Virus record (IMG/VR): IMGVR_UViG_3300023223_000360 | Span: 1-40,473 of that record | From: a virus | Length of the DNA stretch: 40,473 bases | Direction: 5' to 3' (one strand) | Shown here: in pieces, positions 17,156 through 25,718 of the stretch | Position numbering within the stretch: the first letter of the stretch is position 1 | How the letters are laid out: each line of letters starts with the position of its first letter | Notes under the pieces: model-generated | Database searches by the model: none | Told to the model about the DNA's origin: nothing | The model's input: only the letters and a program-made list of their open reading frames with translations | Program-made: the position numbers and the translations under genes

Positions 17156-17572
17156 TTAAGTGGTTTCCGGAGCCCATACAAACGCTGTACCAGTAAGCAT
17201 GAAAGTGACTTCCGCTGTATGTACATCGTTTATAACATTGATCGGCTTAAATTCAATTATACTCGCTTGATCTGTAATGCTCATAGGTGTTGAGTTTGCA
17301 ACATTACTAATTGGATAAGTCATTGTCAAAAGGTCTTGAGTGTCGATAAAAGCGTCGTAATCTGTCTCAGTATCAAAGAATAGAGTTACTTTTAAATTAC
17401 CAAAATCACGCAAAACACCCGCAACTCTTTCAATATTTAGGGCTACTGTGCTTGTAATGTCGATTGCTTCTCGGATAATTCCGTCCCAATCATAACCATC
17501 CTCAGCACGATAAACGCCTGCTAGTGTAGACCCGAATACTAATGTCGGGAATCCTTCTTTATTTATACTCAT
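17156..17572 (-). CDS. major tail (tube) protein
   Basis: 138 residues, beta-rich with a Gly-containing start (PTLVFGSTLAGVY) and an even strand pattern ending in VHTAEVTFMLTGTAFVW. The size and position, after the tail terminator and before the G-like chaperone, match tail tube proteins. No specific motif can be named, so the call rests on synteny and composition. Its stop is one base from the next start. Confidence 0.65.
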   Translation of the reverse strand: MSINKEGFPTLVFGSTLAGVYRAEDGYDWDGIIREAIDITSTVALNIERVAGVLRDFGNLKVTLFFDTETDYDAFIDTQDLLTMTYPISNVANSTPMSITDQASIIEFKPINVINDVHTAEVTFMLTGTAFVWAPETT

Positions 17573-17592
17573 TTTATTACCTTATTTTTTGT

Positions 17593-18048
17593 TTATGTAA
17601 AATATTTTCTGAATGTGCCTCTAAGAGATATTTTATATAATCCCTTATTAGCGTGTAAACTATTGCGTCTTTTTCCGCCTTGCTCGCCTCGTGTACGTTC
17701 CACGATGCCAATATTTTCAACTCTAAATATTTCGAATATAATAGAGTCAAATTGAGTTTTTAAGCCTGTTTGGAAAGTGTCGGCCATTGTATAAAGTCTT
17801 TGACCTTGGTCAATATCGTCGAAAAATTCCATAATTAAATTCCCGACTTCTTTATCGCCTTGAGTTCCTGCGCCATTAATAACCCCGAAACTTTGCTCTG
17901 AATCAAAAATCCTAAACTCACAAAAAGGCCCACTTGCAGGCTCACGCTTTCGGCTATTAAAAGTTTTATTGATTAAATATAGATTTGTAATAGTTGCGCC
18001 AACGGTTTCAACCTGTGTTTGTAAATCCTGTATAGTTATTAAACTCAT
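17593..18048 (-). CDS. tail terminator-like protein
   Basis: 151 residues, located between the gp10-like connector and the tail tube gene, the usual site of the tail terminator (lambda gpU-like) that caps the tube and joins head to tail. Mixed alpha/beta, with an N-terminal helix and a conserved-looking FRIFDSEQSFG strand region. Start overlaps the upstream stop (TAATG). Function from synteny. Confidence 0.6.
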   Translation of the reverse strand: MSLITIQDLQTQVETVGATITNLYLINKTFNSRKREPASGPFCEFRIFDSEQSFGVINGAGTQGDKEVGNLIMEFFDDIDQGQRLYTMADTFQTGLKTQFDSIIFEIFRVENIGIVERTRGEQGGKRRNSLHANKGLYKISLRGTFRKYFT

Positions 18049-18491
18049 TAACTTAAATTACTCACTATTGTTGTATCTACTGCTATTCGTACCATTCCGT
18101 GCGGTGCTTGAGGACTTGCGCCATTTTCAAGCTTCAAGATATATCCACCTTCACTGGCGTTGCCTTGAACGCTATTACTTATATACATAGTATCACCGAC
18201 TTTAGCATTGTTCAAAACCTCTCGGCCTCTATTTATCGTTGTCGTTGGTATCATACCTCTATCAAAAGAGAATGGAAAGACTCGATCTTCCGCACTGTTT
18301 AACTTAGCCCGCCAGTTAGCAGTTGCCCGTCCTGTATCGACCGGTGTCAGTGTCGCAACCCTTGATAATACTTCAACAGCTATTTTTCTTTGTAAGGCGA
18401 CGCCGTTCTCTAAAGAATCAACCAAAAGCCTCGATATATTCCTTGTAACAGCATCTAAATTCCTAACTCGAAAACTCATTCTATCAGACAT
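18048..18491 (-). CDS. HK97 gp10-like head-tail connector
   Basis: 147 residues. The central TLTPVDTGRATANWRAKLN is the hallmark of the HK97 gp10/minor tail family (an amphipathic helix followed by TPVDTG...NW). The remaining parts are strands and a C-terminal VRIAVDTT. These proteins join the neck to the tail. Overlaps the DUF1353 gene upstream by 8 bases and the terminator gene by one. Confidence 0.8.
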   Translation of the reverse strand: MSDRMSFRVRNLDAVTRNISRLLVDSLENGVALQRKIAVEVLSRVATLTPVDTGRATANWRAKLNSAEDRVFPFSFDRGMIPTTTINRGREVLNNAKVGDTMYISNSVQGNASEGGYILKLENGASPQAPHGMVRIAVDTTIVSNLS

Positions 18492-18909
18492 TTTTCAACT
18501 CCTTAGCAAATTTTTTGCCGAAAACTCTTACTAATTTATAGCCAATACAAGCGACAAACTTCGGCGCTTTATTCTTGAGCCACAACCTATATAAAAGATC
18601 ATCGCCTTTTAATCTAACATCGTCGAAATCAAAACCAAAGCAATCTTTAAAGTGCCCTTCTTGCAATAATTGATAAATAATATCATGCGGTAAAGCGCCG
18701 TCAAATAAACATTTAAAGTCGGGAGAACAACTTACACCGTTCCAACGATAACCAATGCGAGCCGTTAAAAGTCCGTATTGGTTAAGGCTGAAATAAGATT
18801 TAAAAATAGTAAAAGTCATTATATCAGTCGTGACACAATAAGGCTTTATCATCTCATATTTATATATAGGATGCTTTATTTTCTTATAATCTCGACCTTC
18901 AACTAACAT
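18484..18909 (-). CDS. DUF1353 family protein
   Basis: 141 residues from the ATG at 18909, which overlaps the preceding stop as TAATG; a longer reading would need TTG. It matches DUF1353: a strand giving GYRWNGVSCSPDF, an acidic ALPHDIIYQLL helix, then DDVRLKGDDLLYRLWLKN and a C-terminal GYKLVRVFG. Phages often carry DUF1353 in or beside the connector genes. Its biochemical role is unknown; the H-D pair of PHDIIY is conserved in the family. Confidence 0.75.
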   Translation of the reverse strand: MLVEGRDYKKIKHPIYKYEMIKPYCVTTDIMTFTIFKSYFSLNQYGLLTARIGYRWNGVSCSPDFKCLFDGALPHDIIYQLLQEGHFKDCFGFDFDDVRLKGDDLLYRLWLKNKAPKFVACIGYKLVRVFGKKFAKELKNV

Positions 18910-19493
18910 TAACCAACCCAACTTTTTCTATTTACATAAGGCATTATTATTTTTCTAAAATTTGGCGGTGTAATTTGATACTGATTATCGAAATCAATTA
19001 TATTATTTTGTTGCCAGTGAGTGACTAACATATACATAGCTAATTTAAAATCATCGGGCAAATTGGCTATTTCATCGCCTAAACCTGCATTAACGGATAT
19101 TTCAACAGCGTCATAAAAACGGCTTGAATTACCGTCAACTACACCGGCCGAAGTCGCGGTATCAAAAATAATAAAACCATTGCTCAATCTGTATTTGTCC
19201 GAAGTAACGGTGTTTTCTGTGCCGTTCTCTTGGATTACCTTATAACTCTCAATAGAAGTAACGTTTAAGCCTTGTAGCTCTAATTTATTCGATAATTCAT
19301 TGCGGTCATAAGTAAGCTTCCAAGCTTCATCTAAAACAGGTATGTTTAAATACTTCTTAATCCACACACTAGCCTCAGCGATCAAAGCGGTTAATTCGTC
19401 GTCTTGATCTGTCGATTGATATTCGCCATAAGTTTTGACGTCTGCCAATAAAACGACGGGCCCATCATCTGCGGTAATAACTGTTTTAAACAT
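18909..19493 (-). CDS. gp6-like head-tail connector
   Basis: 194 residues. The pattern of an N-terminal LLADVKTYGEYQS....DDELTALIAEASVWIKKYL in pieces, then a beta domain and a C-terminal LPDDFKLAMYMLVTHWQQN helix is that of HK97 gp6/phiE125 gp8-like connectors that attach under the portal. Placement between capsid and gp10-like genes is normal for the family. Confidence 0.8.
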   Translation of the reverse strand: MFKTVITADDGPVVLLADVKTYGEYQSTDQDDELTALIAEASVWIKKYLNIPVLDEAWKLTYDRNELSNKLELQGLNVTSIESYKVIQENGTENTVTSDKYRLSNGFIIFDTATSAGVVDGNSSRFYDAVEISVNAGLGDEIANLPDDFKLAMYMLVTHWQQNNIIDFDNQYQITPPNFRKIIMPYVNRKSWVG

Positions 19494-19501
19494 TTTTAAA
19501 C

Positions 19502-19672
19502 CTACTTAATTTTATTTTTTCTTTTCCAAAGCTCTGCAGTCTTTTCCGCAAGCTGAATCTTTGAGCCGGCTTTTAATAACTTGCCGTCAATATGTGTATC
19601 TCTTGATAATATACACTCGATTTTATTGATAACAGGCTTTTTTACTTTTGATTTAGCGGTTTCCTTAGCCAT
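19502..19672 (-). CDS. small basic hypothetical protein
   Basis: 56 residues, lysine-rich, with a beta-like middle (KIECILSRDTHIDGKLLKAG). The ATG at 19672 overlaps the stop of the gene upstream as TAATG. Small basic proteins of this kind often sit between capsid and connector genes. No family recognised. Confidence 0.6.
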   Translation of the reverse strand: MAKETAKSKVKKPVINKIECILSRDTHIDGKLLKAGSKIQLAEKTAELWKRKNKIK

Positions 19673-19914
19673 TATCTTCTGCCTTTTTTAGCTTTCTTCT
19701 TCTCTACTGGCTTGGATTTTTCTTCTTTTGCCGGCTCTTCAACTGGTGAGGATTTCTCGTTAGTTGCTTTTTTTTCTGCGCTAGAACAAATCTTTTGCTT
19801 GATAAAAGCTTCTGCCAATTCTTGCGAAATTTCTTCGGTTTCACCTTTTAATGATGTTTTATTGTCCCATCCATTAGGCGAATACATTTTGTTTTCTAAA
19901 AATCGAACTCTCAT
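19672..19914 (-). CDS. hypothetical protein with Lys/Glu-rich tail
   Basis: 80 residues: a compact N-terminal half (RVRFLENKMYSPNGWDNKT) and a low-complexity C-terminal half of alternating Lys, Glu, Ser and Pro. The N-terminus is the kind of small beta domain found in capsid-associated proteins. It lies just after a strong terminator that follows the decoration-like gene, so it must be expressed by read-through or another promoter. Confidence 0.6.
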   Translation of the reverse strand: MRVRFLENKMYSPNGWDNKTSLKGETEEISQELAEAFIKQKICSSAEKKATNEKSSPVEEPAKEEKSKPVEKKKAKKGRR

Positions 19915-19940
19915 TTTTACTACCTCGTTATTTTTTGGTT

Positions 19941-19975
19941 AAAAAAAAGCCGGTCGCACCTAAGTGAACCGGCTT
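19941..19975 (-). terminator. intrinsic terminator after capsid genes
   Basis: On the minus strand AAGCCGGT pairs with ACCGGCTT, followed by a T-run of at least six, a strong rho-independent terminator. It lies between the gene at 19992 and the one at 19914, so it would cut transcript levels after the most abundant virion proteins and leave less mRNA for connector and tail genes. Confidence 0.85.
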
Positions 19976-19991
19976 TCCCCGCTAAGGACAA

Positions 19992-20387
19992 TTATGCCGG
20001 AGCGTTTGTCTTCTTAGTATTCAAGGCAATCGCCCCGAAGTTATTTGTACCACTTGGGCCAGTCGCAGTAAGAGTTATTCTTACATAGCGTTTGTCGCCA
20101 ATATAAGAAAAATGCTTTGCTGTGTTATCTTCTGAGGCCAAGAAAGCAGGCAAGTCGCCCACTAAATCGGAACTGTCAACGCTTGAAGCGTCGGACAAGT
20201 TGGCAATATTGCCCTCGTCGATAGTTGTAGCCCATGTTCCAGTTGTCAAAGTAGCTGACAAGATTTGAAACAAAGTGGTTAATGAATCACGAGTATCGAT
20301 AATAACACCAACAGAGCCGGCAGTTACATCTTGAATCGCTAGTGCTTCAAGTGGATTTGTGAAATGGAATAGTTCTTTTGTACGCAT
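19992..20387 (-). CDS. capsid-associated (decoration-like) protein
   Basis: 131 residues, Thr/Ser/Gly/Ala-rich and beta-rich, with a repeated acidic loop (SVDSSDLVGDLP). It lies immediately downstream of the major capsid gene and is enclosed by two hairpins, which points to an abundant head protein such as a decoration or capsid-stabilising protein. No domain recognised, so the role is inferred. Confidence 0.6.
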   Translation of the reverse strand: MRTKELFHFTNPLEALAIQDVTAGSVGVIIDTRDSLTTLFQILSATLTTGTWATTIDEGNIANLSDASSVDSSDLVGDLPAFLASEDNTAKHFSYIGDKRYVRITLTATGPSGTNNFGAIALNTKKTNAPA

Positions 20388-20424
20388 TTTGATTTCCTTT
20401 TTTTATGCGTTAAAATTAAAACAA

Positions 20425-20449
20425 AGGGATTGCGTTTAGCGCAACCCCT
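20425..20449 (-). terminator. weak terminator-like hairpin after capsid gene
   Basis: On the minus strand GGG.TTGCG and CGCAA.CCC pair around CTAAA, with one bulged T, and a T-rich stretch (TTTGTTTTAATTTT) follows. It lies between the capsid stop and the next start. It may partly terminate or protect the capsid mRNA end. Confidence 0.55.
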
Positions 20450-20454
20450 AATAA

Positions 20455-21693
20455 TTAGGCTTGAGTCTTAAGAATCTTCATTGCTTGACCCTTCATCAAT
20501 CCGCCACCCGAACGCTTTTTCGCAATGTATTTAACATCGGGATATTGCGTAAGGTTGTCTCGTGTCACTTCAATTCCGCTACGATCAACGATTTGATATG
20601 CGCTTCTTACGTCACCATAAGCAACAGATAAAGAAGAACTAGCGACATCCGGCATTTCGAAAACTTCAATTAAAGGCGAACCTAAAATTGAGCTTGGAGC
20701 GCCGGCAGTTAGTGAAGGACTCCACAAGTATTGACCTTCCGAATCTTTCAACTTGCGAACAACAGCTTTAGTTAGACGGTTCATCATCCAAGAAGCATTC
20801 AAAGAATAAGAATTCTTTAATTGTGCCTGCGTGTCGATAAAGTCATCAAAAACAAGAGCGCCCGAACCTGCAGAAGTAATCTGCTCGATTGTATCAAATG
20901 CGTCGGTAGTTGAGTGAGCATAAGTTAATATCCCTCTTAAACCTTCACCAGTTGCATTTGTAGCAAATTCCGTTGCTTCAGTTATAGAGAAATCTTCTGA
21001 AATGCTCATAAGTAAATCAGCAACAAGATTAAACATTGAATCGTTTAATAGATTGGCTTCATAAAGAGCGATTGCGTAAAGATCGTCAACCTTGATAACT
21101 AAGTCACCGAAGTTATCTTTCTTTGTTTCAGCTGTGAAGTTAGCCATTGCACCTTTTCTCAAAGCGCCGTTGTTCTTCTTTCTGATAACACGATTATAAG
21201 AATCTGTCGAAATGTTAATAACAGAAGCTATTGAACGAATCGGTGAAAATTCACGTATTAATGAATCAATCTGTGAATCAAGGAAAGGTTTGATAAAGAT
21301 ACCACCATCTGCGGTATTACCCGAAACATGATTCTTTAATTCTTTAACGCTGATAAATTCCTCAGTATTAAAACCCATTGATTCCGGATTACGGCCGATA
21401 GTCTTTCTAAGGTTCATTAAAAACTCTTCAGTTTCTTTTCTGCCTTGAACATCTTTCGACATTTTGCTTTCAAGCTCAAGACGAGCCTTTGCGCTTTTCT
21501 CGATCTTATCAAGAGAAGCCAAAGCATCATCCATCTTACCGAGTTTTTCGTTCATCTGCTCAACGCCGGTATCTTTTTGACCCTTTACGTCTTCGCCGAT
21601 CTTTGTTAAATTTGCTTCGAAATCATCTTGACGAGTTTTTAATTCCTCGAAAAGAACCGTTTGCTTTTTAAGTAGCTCTACTGCTTCGCTCAT
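20455..21693 (-). CDS. HK97-fold major capsid protein
   Basis: 412 residues. Residues about 1-100 are a coiled-coil, Lys/Glu-rich scaffolding (delta) domain that the S78 protease, encoded just upstream, should remove. The remainder has HK97 features: an N-arm and E-loop region, an ASVINISTDS...NRVIRKKNNG part, P-domain helices (ISEDFSITEATEFATNATGEG) and a C-terminal strand with YGDVRSAYQIVDRSGIEV. Followed by the decoration-like gene. A canonical protease-capsid order supports the call. Confidence 0.92.
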   Translation of the reverse strand: MSEAVELLKKQTVLFEELKTRQDDFEANLTKIGEDVKGQKDTGVEQMNEKLGKMDDALASLDKIEKSAKARLELESKMSKDVQGRKETEEFLMNLRKTIGRNPESMGFNTEEFISVKELKNHVSGNTADGGIFIKPFLDSQIDSLIREFSPIRSIASVINISTDSYNRVIRKKNNGALRKGAMANFTAETKKDNFGDLVIKVDDLYAIALYEANLLNDSMFNLVADLLMSISEDFSITEATEFATNATGEGLRGILTYAHSTTDAFDTIEQITSAGSGALVFDDFIDTQAQLKNSYSLNASWMMNRLTKAVVRKLKDSEGQYLWSPSLTAGAPSSILGSPLIEVFEMPDVASSSLSVAYGDVRSAYQIVDRSGIEVTRDNLTQYPDVKYIAKKRSGGGLMKGQAMKILKTQA

Positions 21694-21707
21694 AATTGAA
21701 CCTTTAT

Positions 21708-22343
21708 TTAGTTGTTTTCTTTTAAATACTTGATTAATTCGCTGTCTTCATCCTCTTGTGAATCTCTCACAAAAGATTTAAAGCCTTTAGAACTAATTAT
21801 TAAAGCTTCTTTTTTCGAATAACCTAAATCTCTCAAGTGACTCTCAAATTCTCGCTCGTTTTTGTGTTTGTGATCGGAAACACCACCGTTATCATCTTTT
21901 AAGCCTGTTATTAAAGCGTTGGTATTCATAGGCCAAGTAACCAAAGAAATCTCATGTAAATCGACCTCTTTTAATACTCTCACGCCGTTATCATACTTAT
22001 GATCTTTCAGCATGTAACCAATACTCATTGAATTGATTTTGTTTTTAGCCATTAAAAATACAGCTTCTTTTGCCCGCTGTATATTCTCGTGGAATAACTG
22101 GCCCTTAACAAATAAACCCTCGTCGGTTTCTTTTGCGTCTGTCCATTCGCCAATAACTTCAGCGCTATCATGTTGCCATAACATCTGAATATTTTTAAAA
22201 CCCTTGATTAAAGTCTTTTTGAAAGCGCCCTTTTCGACTCGGTCATTACCCAAGTCAACATCATGAGTCGAAGCGAAACCTTCGAAAACGCCAGTCGATG
22301 AATCGAGGTTCTTAAACTCAACATTTAATTTCTTGTATTCCAT
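21708..22343 (-). CDS. HK97-type prohead protease (S78)
   Basis: 211 residues. The N-terminus (FEGFASTHDVDLGNDRVEKGAF) is the conserved start of U35/S78 prohead proteases. The probable catalytic residues are His58 in LWQHDS and Ser107 in the SMSIGY motif. It cleaves the capsid delta domain and itself during maturation. It precedes the capsid gene by 15 bases. Upstream, the opposite-strand cassette (22502-23704) breaks the usual link to the portal and head genes. Confidence 0.92.
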   Translation of the reverse strand: MEYKKLNVEFKNLDSSTGVFEGFASTHDVDLGNDRVEKGAFKKTLIKGFKNIQMLWQHDSAEVIGEWTDAKETDEGLFVKGQLFHENIQRAKEAVFLMAKNKINSMSIGYMLKDHKYDNGVRVLKEVDLHEISLVTWPMNTNALITGLKDDNGGVSDHKHKNEREFESHLRDLGYSKKEALIISSKGFKSFVRDSQEDEDSELIKYLKENN

Positions 22344-22433
22344 TTGCTACACTCCAAACTTTTTTTTGCTCTTTATATTAAAGTACTAACAAAACAAAAA
22401 AATACAAATGATCATTATTTTATTTAAAAGGTG

Positions 22434-22501
22434 TTGCAATCCGCAATAGCCCATGTATATTAAGAGTAGTAAGATAACTTAACGAAAAAAAGGAAATAAC
22501 G
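22434..22501 (+). promoter_or_regulatory. phage promoter P3 with leader
   Basis: TTGCAA (22434-22439), 16 bp spacer with the TTGC-N5-GCAA dyad over the -35, TATATT (22456-22461), AACTTAAC (22476-22483), and AAAAAAAGGAAATAACG directly before the gene at 22502. It is nearly identical to P2 over the -10 to ACTTAAC region. It gives the inserted cassette its own transcription in the direction opposite to the head operon. Confidence 0.85.
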
Positions 22502-22639
22502 ATGACACAGAAAATGAAAGAGCTACTAATTAAAATCGGCGAAAACAATATCAAGGTTTTAGAGGCAAAAAAACCAAAGGGTTATAAATCATTAATAACC
22601 TTATGGGAAAAAGATATTAAAGAAGCAAGGGGTAATTAA
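22502..22639 (+). CDS. small hypothetical protein, cassette gene 1
   Basis: 45 residues, helical and lysine-rich (LIKIGENNIKVLEAKKPKGY). The ideal AAGGAAATAAC leader precedes its ATG. No known family. It is the first gene of the plus-strand cassette inserted in the minus-strand head operon. Gene calling may miss it because of its length. Confidence 0.65.
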   Translation: MTQKMKELLIKIGENNIKVLEAKKPKGYKSLITLWEKDIKEARGN

Positions 22640-22640
22640 T

Positions 22641-22811
22641 ATGACACTTGACCAATTGCACGACCTAGCAGAGACATCGCCGAGGCATGAGAGATTCTTA
22701 ACCAAAATACATAATAAGGTAATTAAGCAATTAAGAAAAGAAAATAGGCCATCAAATAGCGATAATGTGATTCAATTAAAAGAAAAGTTTTGCCAAAGGT
22801 ACTCGCTATGA
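22641..22811 (+). CDS. small hypothetical protein, cassette gene 2
   Basis: 56 residues, basic and helical, beginning two bases after the previous stop. Its TGA overlaps the ATG of the PAPS-reductase-like gene (ATGA), so translation is likely coupled. No motif recognised. Tight packing suggests it functions with the enzyme that follows. Confidence 0.6.
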   Translation: MTLDQLHDLAETSPRHERFLTKIHNKVIKQLRKENRPSNSDNVIQLKEKFCQRYSL

Positions 22812-23704
22812 TATGCCATTTCTCATGCGGTGCGACTTCGGCAGTTGCGACAATCCTTGCATTAATGGAAGACAGCGAAGAAGCAATCGAGGCTGTATAC
22901 GCTGACCCAAGCATGGAACATGAAGACAATAAAAGATTCATGGAAGACTTTGAAGAGATTGCGGGAATAAAAATAACTGTTCTTAAAAGCAAAAAATATA
23001 AAGACCCTTTTGACGTATTTGACCAAAAAAGATTCTTGTCCGGTGTTTATGGCGCACCCTGCACTACTGAATTAAAGAAAAAGGTTATTGCCGACTACTT
23101 AGCAGAAAGGCTAGTTTTAGAACCTCATGTATTCGGTTTCACCTCAGATGAAGAAAGCAGGATAAAAAGATTTAAGGATAATAACCCCGAGATCGATTTA
23201 AGATTACCTTTAGTTGATAAAGGCTTATCTAAAGACGATTGCTTATTCATACTTAGAGAAATAGGGATAAGTTTGCCGATGATGTACAAGCTAGGCTATA
23301 GAAACGCAAACTGTACTGGCTGTGTAAAAGCTGAGTCGATTGGTTACTGGTCTGCCATTCGTGAAGACTTCCCCGTTATCTTTGAAAAGTTTTCTGAACG
23401 TGAAAGGCTATTTGGCAAAAAAATAGATGGTGTTCCTCGTGGTGTAGCAATTAATAAGCAATATAAAAAATGCGAAGATTGCAAGGATTCCAGTTGCGGT
23501 AATTGTGATAAAAATAATCAAGTTCGTCATCGTGTTTTTTTAGATGAAATACCGAAAGACTTTCCGCCAAAGAGATCAATTAGCTTTTCTTGTGGATATT
23601 CTTGCGGTACTCAAGATATGGAATTTATCGAGGATGAATTAACAAAAGAGCCAACGTTAACAGCTTGGATGATCTTAGAAGACATTAAAAGATGGTTGAG
23701 TTAA
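22808..23704 (+). CDS. PAPS-reductase-like (adenine nucleotide alpha hydrolase) protein
   Basis: 298 residues from the ATG at 22808; AAAGG lies 8-9 bases upstream and an in-frame TTG at 22790 is less likely. Near the start SCGATS is a variant of the SGG.DS PP-loop that binds ATP or adenylyl substrates. APCTTELKK (about 83-91) and NCTGCVKAESIGYW (about 168-181, in pieces) match phage PAPS-reductase-like proteins. Eight Cys in pairs (CTGC, CEDC, CGNC, CGYSCG) suggest zinc or iron-sulphur binding. Relatives include PAPS reductases, DndC and QueC-like enzymes, so it may act on sulphur or nucleic acids. It shares its TTAA stop with the opposing gene. Confidence 0.8.
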   Translation: MICHFSCGATSAVATILALMEDSEEAIEAVYADPSMEHEDNKRFMEDFEEIAGIKITVLKSKKYKDPFDVFDQKRFLSGVYGAPCTTELKKKVIADYLAERLVLEPHVFGFTSDEESRIKRFKDNNPEIDLRLPLVDKGLSKDDCLFILREIGISLPMMYKLGYRNANCTGCVKAESIGYWSAIREDFPVIFEKFSERERLFGKKIDGVPRGVAINKQYKKCEDCKDSSCGNCDKNNQVRHRVFLDEIPKDFPPKRSISFSCGYSCGTQDMEFIEDELTKEPTLTAWMILEDIKRWLS

Positions 23705-24447
23705 TCTTGACGTCGTAATCTTAAAAAACATCTGCAACCGATTGTCTCGGCCGGCCCGCCTGCAGGATCGCTTGGTCGCATCATCAAAGCGCTACCAACT
23801 CGGAACGGCTGATCAATTGGAACTCTTTGGCCGTCTGCCCTTATATGAGTAGGTCGGACCACTCTATCACGTTGCGAAATCCAAGTCTTATCAACCCGCT
23901 GATTAATTATTATACCTGCTTGTATTTGACCTCGTGAGGCTGAGTTGTGGGCCTCAGTTGCGCTAATAACATTAATCCTCGCTGTATTACGTTTCTTTAC
24001 ATCGGCAAGAATAGCGGTATTTAAAGTCGGGCCAGTTAATTCGGGAATAGCCGATAACGTTTCGGTAACTCTAATAAAAATTTTGATTGTGGTACGATTG
24101 ATTAATTGCGCTCTTTCTTTGCTATTAATAAGCATCCATAAAATCAAAGAGGCTGTTACTTCGCCCGCTATGCTATCGTTTTGCTCGTCTTTTGGCTGTA
24201 AATCATTAAGCGTAAATAGTGCGCCGGCTGTTGCTACTGCGGGTAAAACATCGTTGAAAATCTCTTCCAAATCTCTATCAGCATTAAGCAAAATTAATGC
24301 GCCACCGACTGCGGTGTTATCGTCTAATTGCTTTTTAAGTGTGTTTATTAGCCCGTTAAAATGCTTTATCAATCGCAAGCGTAAAACAGCTTCAAACTTG
24401 TCTAAAATTGAATTCCACGCCCTTTCTAATTGTGCGATATTAGCCAT
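23701..24447 (-). CDS. phage head morphogenesis protein (Mu gpF/SPP1 gp7-like)
   Basis: 248 residues. The C-terminal third holds the typical pattern: SATEAHNSASRGQ, VDKTWISQRDRVVRPTHIRADGQRVP in pieces, FRVG...MRPSDPAGGPAETIGCRCFLR, with the CRC end motif. These minor head proteins associate with the portal inside the prohead. It directly follows the portal gene (start overlapping by one base). Its stop overlaps that of the opposing cassette, sharing TTAA at 23701-23704. Confidence 0.85.
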   Translation of the reverse strand: MANIAQLERAWNSILDKFEAVLRLRLIKHFNGLINTLKKQLDDNTAVGGALILLNADRDLEEIFNDVLPAVATAGALFTLNDLQPKDEQNDSIAGEVTASLILWMLINSKERAQLINRTTIKIFIRVTETLSAIPELTGPTLNTAILADVKKRNTARINVISATEAHNSASRGQIQAGIIINQRVDKTWISQRDRVVRPTHIRADGQRVPIDQPFRVGSALMMRPSDPAGGPAETIGCRCFLRLRRQD

Positions 24448-25718
24448 TAAACGTTATTATTTAAATCGTTGCTGTTATTTGGCTTATCCATATCCCCGAA
24501 AAATATATCACCGCCGAACTCTATCACTTCAAGCCCCGAAGCTGAACGAGCTTCCGCCAGCGTCATAATTTTTGATTGATAATGTTTTCTAGCGCTTTCG
24601 AGTGTTCTTTCCCTCTTTTCTGCCAGTGCTGATATTTCATTAAGATTAACTTTGTATTGAATTTGCTTATCGAATAAACGTGTATGATAACTAGAAAGCA
24701 TCTCATAATATTCGTTAATTATTGGCAATACAGCTTCTTCGTATAAGCTTTCTTTGGCTTCTTTTTGATTATTAAAAGTCGCTCCGGCAATACCAAGAAG
24801 ATATGGCGGATAATTTAAAGCGTTACAAATCTCGATAGCTTTTGATTTTTGGCCCTCGATGAAATCCATGTCTTGCGGTGATAAAGAAATTGTATCAAGT
24901 CGCCCTTTGGCGTTCATTACTGCGATACCGCCTTGATGTGATCTAAACTTTTTATTGATGTCATCGGCTAAAGCTTTTACCTCTTCCGGTGTCATTGCTT
25001 CGAAGTCGTCGCCGTCGCTATCCAGTGTTAAAATGCCCGATAGCTTTGAACCGTTATCAAACATGCCTTTATTCCACTCGTTGGCGTTGTTATACTGCTC
25101 TAATGACATCCCGCCCGCTGATATTGGTGATAAACCGTCGATATCTGACAAAGGATTAAACGTCTTAAAAAACAACAAATCAAAATAGCCGTCTTCGTTA
25201 CGTTCGAAAGTCTTTTGTATTGAGCCGTTATTGTATTGCATCGAAATAATCTTATCTGAGCCACTGGTATTTTTTTGGATTCTGTCGGGCCTATAACCTT
25301 CTGTATCCATAATAACGCCACTCGATGTCGTATCAGTATGCACGTAAAACTCACCTTGGATTAATCTGTGAGAAATAACCTCGTGAAGTAATTGCTTTCC
25401 GGATTGGTCGGCATTTGGTTGAGTCATATTGAATAAAAGACTCTTTGTTAAACGATCGCCCATGCCAATTTCTTGCAATTTGCCGTCTATATATAACTCG
25501 ACTGGAATATTTTGGGCACTTGTAGCAATTCGGTTTATGCAATGGTAAGCGATAACGTTTTGAGCGTATCCCTTTTTTGCTAACGTCCGATAATTATTAC
25601 TGTATATAATGTTTTCGGTGAATTGGTCTAAAAAAACTAAATCATTCATTCCATTACCGTTAGTAATAGACTTTTTGTTTTTACTACTACTAAAGATATT
25701 GCGAATATATTTAAACAT
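24447..25718 (-). CDS. HK97-family portal protein
   Basis: 423 residues. The sequence fits HK97 portals: an N-terminal VAYHCINRIATSAQNIPVELY-type part in pieces, PNADQSGKQLLHEVISHRLIQGEFYV, then a central SLSPQDMDFIEGQKSKAIEICNALNYPPYLLGIAG region and ATFNNQKEAKESLYEEAVLPI in pieces. Portals form the dodecameric DNA gate at one capsid vertex. The upstream 275 bp lacks genes and holds inverted repeats. Confidence 0.9.
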   Translation of the reverse strand: MFKYIRNIFSSSKNKKSITNGNGMNDLVFLDQFTENIIYSNNYRTLAKKGYAQNVIAYHCINRIATSAQNIPVELYIDGKLQEIGMGDRLTKSLLFNMTQPNADQSGKQLLHEVISHRLIQGEFYVHTDTTSSGVIMDTEGYRPDRIQKNTSGSDKIISMQYNNGSIQKTFERNEDGYFDLLFFKTFNPLSDIDGLSPISAGGMSLEQYNNANEWNKGMFDNGSKLSGILTLDSDGDDFEAMTPEEVKALADDINKKFRSHQGGIAVMNAKGRLDTISLSPQDMDFIEGQKSKAIEICNALNYPPYLLGIAGATFNNQKEAKESLYEEAVLPIINEYYEMLSSYHTRLFDKQIQYKVNLNEISALAEKRERTLESARKHYQSKIMTLAEARSASGLEVIEFGGDIFFGDMDKPNNSNDLNNNV

